64,000 nt of DNA from Fusobacteria bacterium ZRK30 (GTDB lineage Bacteria; Fusobacteriota; Fusobacteriia; Fusobacteriales; Fusobacteriaceae), in the NCBI GenBank assembly GCA_024628785.1, contig CP102405.1:62001-126000 (forward strand). Reading direction: 5' to 3'. Each line of letters begins with the position of its first letter. Positions within the stretch are counted from its first letter, which is position 1. Positions 62,091-64,000 of this stretch are shown here, in pieces. The translations under genes were made by a program, and so were the position numbers. The notes beneath the pieces were generated by a model that had not been told where the DNA came from, did no database searches, and worked only from the letters and a program-made list of their open reading frames with translations.

Positions 62091-62111
62091 ATTTTCTCCT
62101 TTTTTAATTTT

Positions 62112-62912
62112 TTATCTTAACTTTTTACTCTCTTCTACAACTTTATCTATATCTACAGTGTTTTTAGTCTCTGCCAATGAAAATAATGAAATATATTCTA
62201 TATTTCCTTTCCCCCCTGTTATAGGAGAAAAGTCTAATTGATGTAATTTTACTCCATATTCAGCTGCACTTTCCACCACCATCTCTATGGCCATCTTGTG
62301 CTTCTTAGGATCTTTTACTATCCCACCTTTTTCGATGTTTTCACGTCCTACCTCAAATTGCGGCTTGATTAAAGCCATTAATTTAGTATCTTCATTCATA
62401 AATTTAATCAGATGGGGAATTACCTTAGTTATAGAGATAAAAGATACATCCATAACAATAAAATCTATTTCACTATTATCAATTTCTTCTAAAGTAAGAT
62501 CTTTTATATGTCTTCCCTCGATTGATTTTACCTGCTCATGTTTACGAAGTTTCCAGTCTAATTGATTGGTTCCTACATCCATCGAATAGGCAAAAGATGC
62601 ACCATGTTGAAGTGCACAATCTGTGAAGCCGCCTGTAGAAGCTCCTACATCTAGTATTTTTTTCCCTGAAAAATCAAGGTTCCATATCTTTATAGCTTTT
62701 TCTAACTTAAGCCCTCCACGACTAGCATACTTCAAAACTTCCCCTTTGATCCTAATCTCAGGGAGTTCATCGGTCCATTTTATCGCGGTACCTGCTTTCT
62801 CTATTTTTTTATTATCCACTATTACAACTCCTGCCATAATAGCTCTTTTAGCTCTTTCCCTTGTTTCAAAAAAACCCTGTTGTACCAAAAGTACATCTAA
62901 TCTCTCTTTCAT
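62112..62912 (-). CDS. tlyA: TlyA family rRNA 2'-O-methyltransferase
   Basis: Ribose methyltransferase of 266 residues acting on rRNA; often misnamed hemolysin. It has an N-terminal S4 RNA-binding domain (about 1-60, RLDVLLVQQGFFETRERAKR) and a FtsJ-like methyltransferase domain (about 60-245) with the S-adenosylmethionine loop ILDVGASTGGFTDCALQHG, then MDVSFISITKVIPHL and ALIKPQFEVGR. AGGGG lies 6 bases before the ATG in the rc reading. It lies between the HD protein gene and rsmI, so two rRNA methyltransferases are adjacent. Confidence 0.95.
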   Translation of the reverse strand: MKERLDVLLVQQGFFETRERAKRAIMAGVVIVDNKKIEKAGTAIKWTDELPEIRIKGEVLKYASRGGLKLEKAIKIWNLDFSGKKILDVGASTGGFTDCALQHGASFAYSMDVGTNQLDWKLRKHEQVKSIEGRHIKDLTLEEIDNSEIDFIVMDVSFISITKVIPHLIKFMNEDTKLMALIKPQFEVGRENIEKGGIVKDPKKHKMAIEMVVESAAEYGVKLHQLDFSPITGGKGNIEYISLFSLAETKNTVDIDKVVEESKKLR

Positions 62913-62924
62913 CTACAACCCCTT

Positions 62925-63758
62925 TTACAGATTTCTATCAAATATTTGATTATCGTTGAAATATTTGAACAATTCACATTGTTTTACCAGTGTTTCAAAT
63001 CCAAATTTATCTACTTTTTTAATTAAGTCCTTTGTCTCGGTGATCCTTTTTATAAAAAATTCATCTCCGATAATAATCTTTTTATTGGCATTATAATAAT
63101 TAAGTAATTGTTTATTTGTTTTTAATTTCAACTCTACCTTTGCTCTTTTAAGTCTGTCTTTTATAATTCCGCTGGTACAGTCTAGTTTTTCTTTGATCTC
63201 ATCCAGACTATAACCTTTGGCCATTAATTCCACTATCTTATCTGCACCAATAGGATTTATCCTATGATATTTTGCCGAGTATTCATCGGCTTTATGAACC
63301 ATAAGAGCTTCCTTAGTACTAGGAGAGACCCTCCCCCATCTACCATGGTGAGACAGTACAATATGAACTATCTTCCTCTCAGTATTAGGATCCAGGATTA
63401 ACCCGGTTTCCTCTTCCATCTTCTTTAATATACCTGTAGCTTCCTTTCTTATCCTATCAGGTTTTTTCAACATTACCTGACTATGAGATAAGATAGAATC
63501 TCCTCCTACCCTTAAACTTGCTTTTGAAGTATCATGAATTATTATTCCCACAAGCATAGCAAATAGGTCCAATTCCTCTCCTGCTCTTTTTAGATTACGA
63601 TAAGATTTCTTTAGATCTCTTATGGCAATCTCCAAAACATCATAGGTATGAGTTGTTACAGAAACCCCTAAATCTTCCATCTCTTTCAGTTGATCTATTA
63701 CCGGAAATTCCAACAATATATCTATATATTTTTTTGCTTTTCTATTAATATTTTGCAT
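62925..63758 (-). CDS. HD-domain protein with C-terminal helix-turn-helix
   Basis: A 277-residue protein joining an HD hydrolase core (about residues 25-165) to a helix-turn-helix (about 170-200). Metal-ligand candidates are TTHTYDVLEIA, GIIIHDTSKASL, LSHHGRWGRV and MVHKADEYSAKYH. The following YSLDEIKEKLDCTSGIIKDR resembles a sigma-factor or XRE helix-turn-helix. The C-terminal 75 residues are basic and helical. AAGGTG lies 6 bases before the ATG. It overlaps the end of dxs by 14 bases and precedes tlyA by 12. The substrate and any DNA or RNA target are unknown. Confidence 0.82.
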   Translation of the reverse strand: MQNINRKAKKYIDILLEFPVIDQLKEMEDLGVSVTTHTYDVLEIAIRDLKKSYRNLKRAGEELDLFAMLVGIIIHDTSKASLRVGGDSILSHSQVMLKKPDRIRKEATGILKKMEEETGLILDPNTERKIVHIVLSHHGRWGRVSPSTKEALMVHKADEYSAKYHRINPIGADKIVELMAKGYSLDEIKEKLDCTSGIIKDRLKRAKVELKLKTNKQLLNYYNANKKIIIGDEFFIKRITETKDLIKKVDKFGFETLVKQCELFKYFNDNQIFDRNL

Positions 63759-64000
63759 TTACACACCTTTCAATATCATTAACAAGAGGTCTCCCCCTAA
63801 GTCCAAATTCTTCTAAAAGTTCTCCTCTTTTACCGTGAGGTATAAAATCACACTCTATTCCCAATCTAAAGATTTTCTTGTAGATGTCCATAGAATTTGT
63901 CATCTCCAAGAGAAAACTTCCGAAGCCACTTTTTATCCGACCTTCTTCCAACGTTATTATGTTTTTATATTTTTTAAAATTTTCCTCTATATATTTTTCA
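63745..64000 (-). CDS. dxs: 1-deoxy-D-xylulose-5-phosphate synthase (partial, N-terminus beyond right edge)
   Basis: First enzyme of the methylerythritol-phosphate route to isoprenoids, joining pyruvate and glyceraldehyde 3-phosphate with thiamine diphosphate. Only the last 84 codons are here; the frame is open to base 64000. The segment TLEEGRIKSGFGSFLLE followed by FIPHGKRGELLEEFGL matches the C-terminal transketolase domain of Dxs. Its stop lies inside the start of the HD-protein gene (14-base overlap). It leads the run dxs, HD protein, tlyA, rsmI. Confidence 0.88.
   Translation of the reverse strand, partial: EKYIEENFKKYKNIITLEEGRIKSGFGSFLLEMTNSMDIYKKIFRLGIECDFIPHGKRGELLEEFGLRGRPLVNDIERCVNAKY

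Noticed and set aside
1-64000. CRISPR arrays, tRNA and rRNA genes, insertion sequences, integrated phage
   Set aside because: No spaced direct repeats, no cloverleaf-like or GTTCGA-type elements outside coding or terminator sequence, and no transposase, integrase or phage structural genes were found.

Overview
The window looks like a chromosomal segment of a low-GC member of the Fusobacteriota. The exact genus cannot be fixed from this segment; a marine Psychrilyobacter, Propionigenium or Ilyobacter type would fit. The reasons are the AT-rich sequence with strong Shine-Dalgarno sites, diderm outer-membrane proteins (an OmpA family protein and autotransporter-type barrels) beside Firmicute-like content (GerMN protein, YqeK, TcyP, MinCDE), and dense single-strand operons. 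No rRNA, tRNA, CRISPR array, insertion sequence or prophage was seen.

Layout. 0-2.8 kb: tungstate ABC transporter genes (tupB and part of tupC) with moaA and moaB/mogA for pterin cofactor synthesis. 3.0-10.8 kb: a nucleoside-flavoured stretch with an HD hydrolase, deoC, deoA, two CRP/YeiL-type regulators, a MarR regulator, a cyclase-family protein, and a nucleoside-type BMP lipoprotein behind a guanine riboswitch with a readable expression platform. 11-20.3 kb: phosphoglucomutase, an IMPACT protein, a UPF0126 channel, a site-2 protease, ComEC without its usual C-terminal domain, dGTPase, two DUF805 proteins, a broken GNAT acetyltransferase and a zinc-ribbon protein. 20.4-24.1 kb: N-acetylglucosamine use (nagBA divergent from the PTS gene nagE, with near-consensus promoters facing away from each other). 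24.2-26.9 kb: gltX and prfB, the latter needing a programmed +1 frameshift. 27-31.1 kb: a membrane diguanylate cyclase, a glycosyltransferase, and a LexA/CI-like repressor with its own palindromic operator.

31.2-33.3 kb: the cystine symporter TcyP and a rhodanese under a perfect sigma-70 promoter with a dyad operator. 33.3-37.9 kb: a two-gene operon of a SNF2 helicase and an uncharacterised 592-residue partner. 38-41 kb: cupin, amino-acid permease, OmpA protein. 41.1-45.6 kb: amidase, GerMN protein, yqeK and rnr. 45.7-52.8 kb: YebC, a MerR regulator, a three-gene outer-membrane module, a MATE pump and a YheO-type regulator. 53-64 kb: housekeeping genes (YgiQ, Der, MinCDE, FolP, NadE, YlqF/RbgA, RsmI, TlyA, an HD protein and the end of Dxs).

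The least explained signal is a family of short interspersed elements, seven in this window, that begin with a small hairpin followed by a conserved ATCCAGA-like box. Some copies change both sides of the hairpin stem together. Five sit directly after stop codons of + strand genes; the fullest copies end in a second conserved hairpin and a shared 3' box just before an intrinsic terminator. The other leading candidates are the SNF2 helicase pair and the guanine riboswitch.
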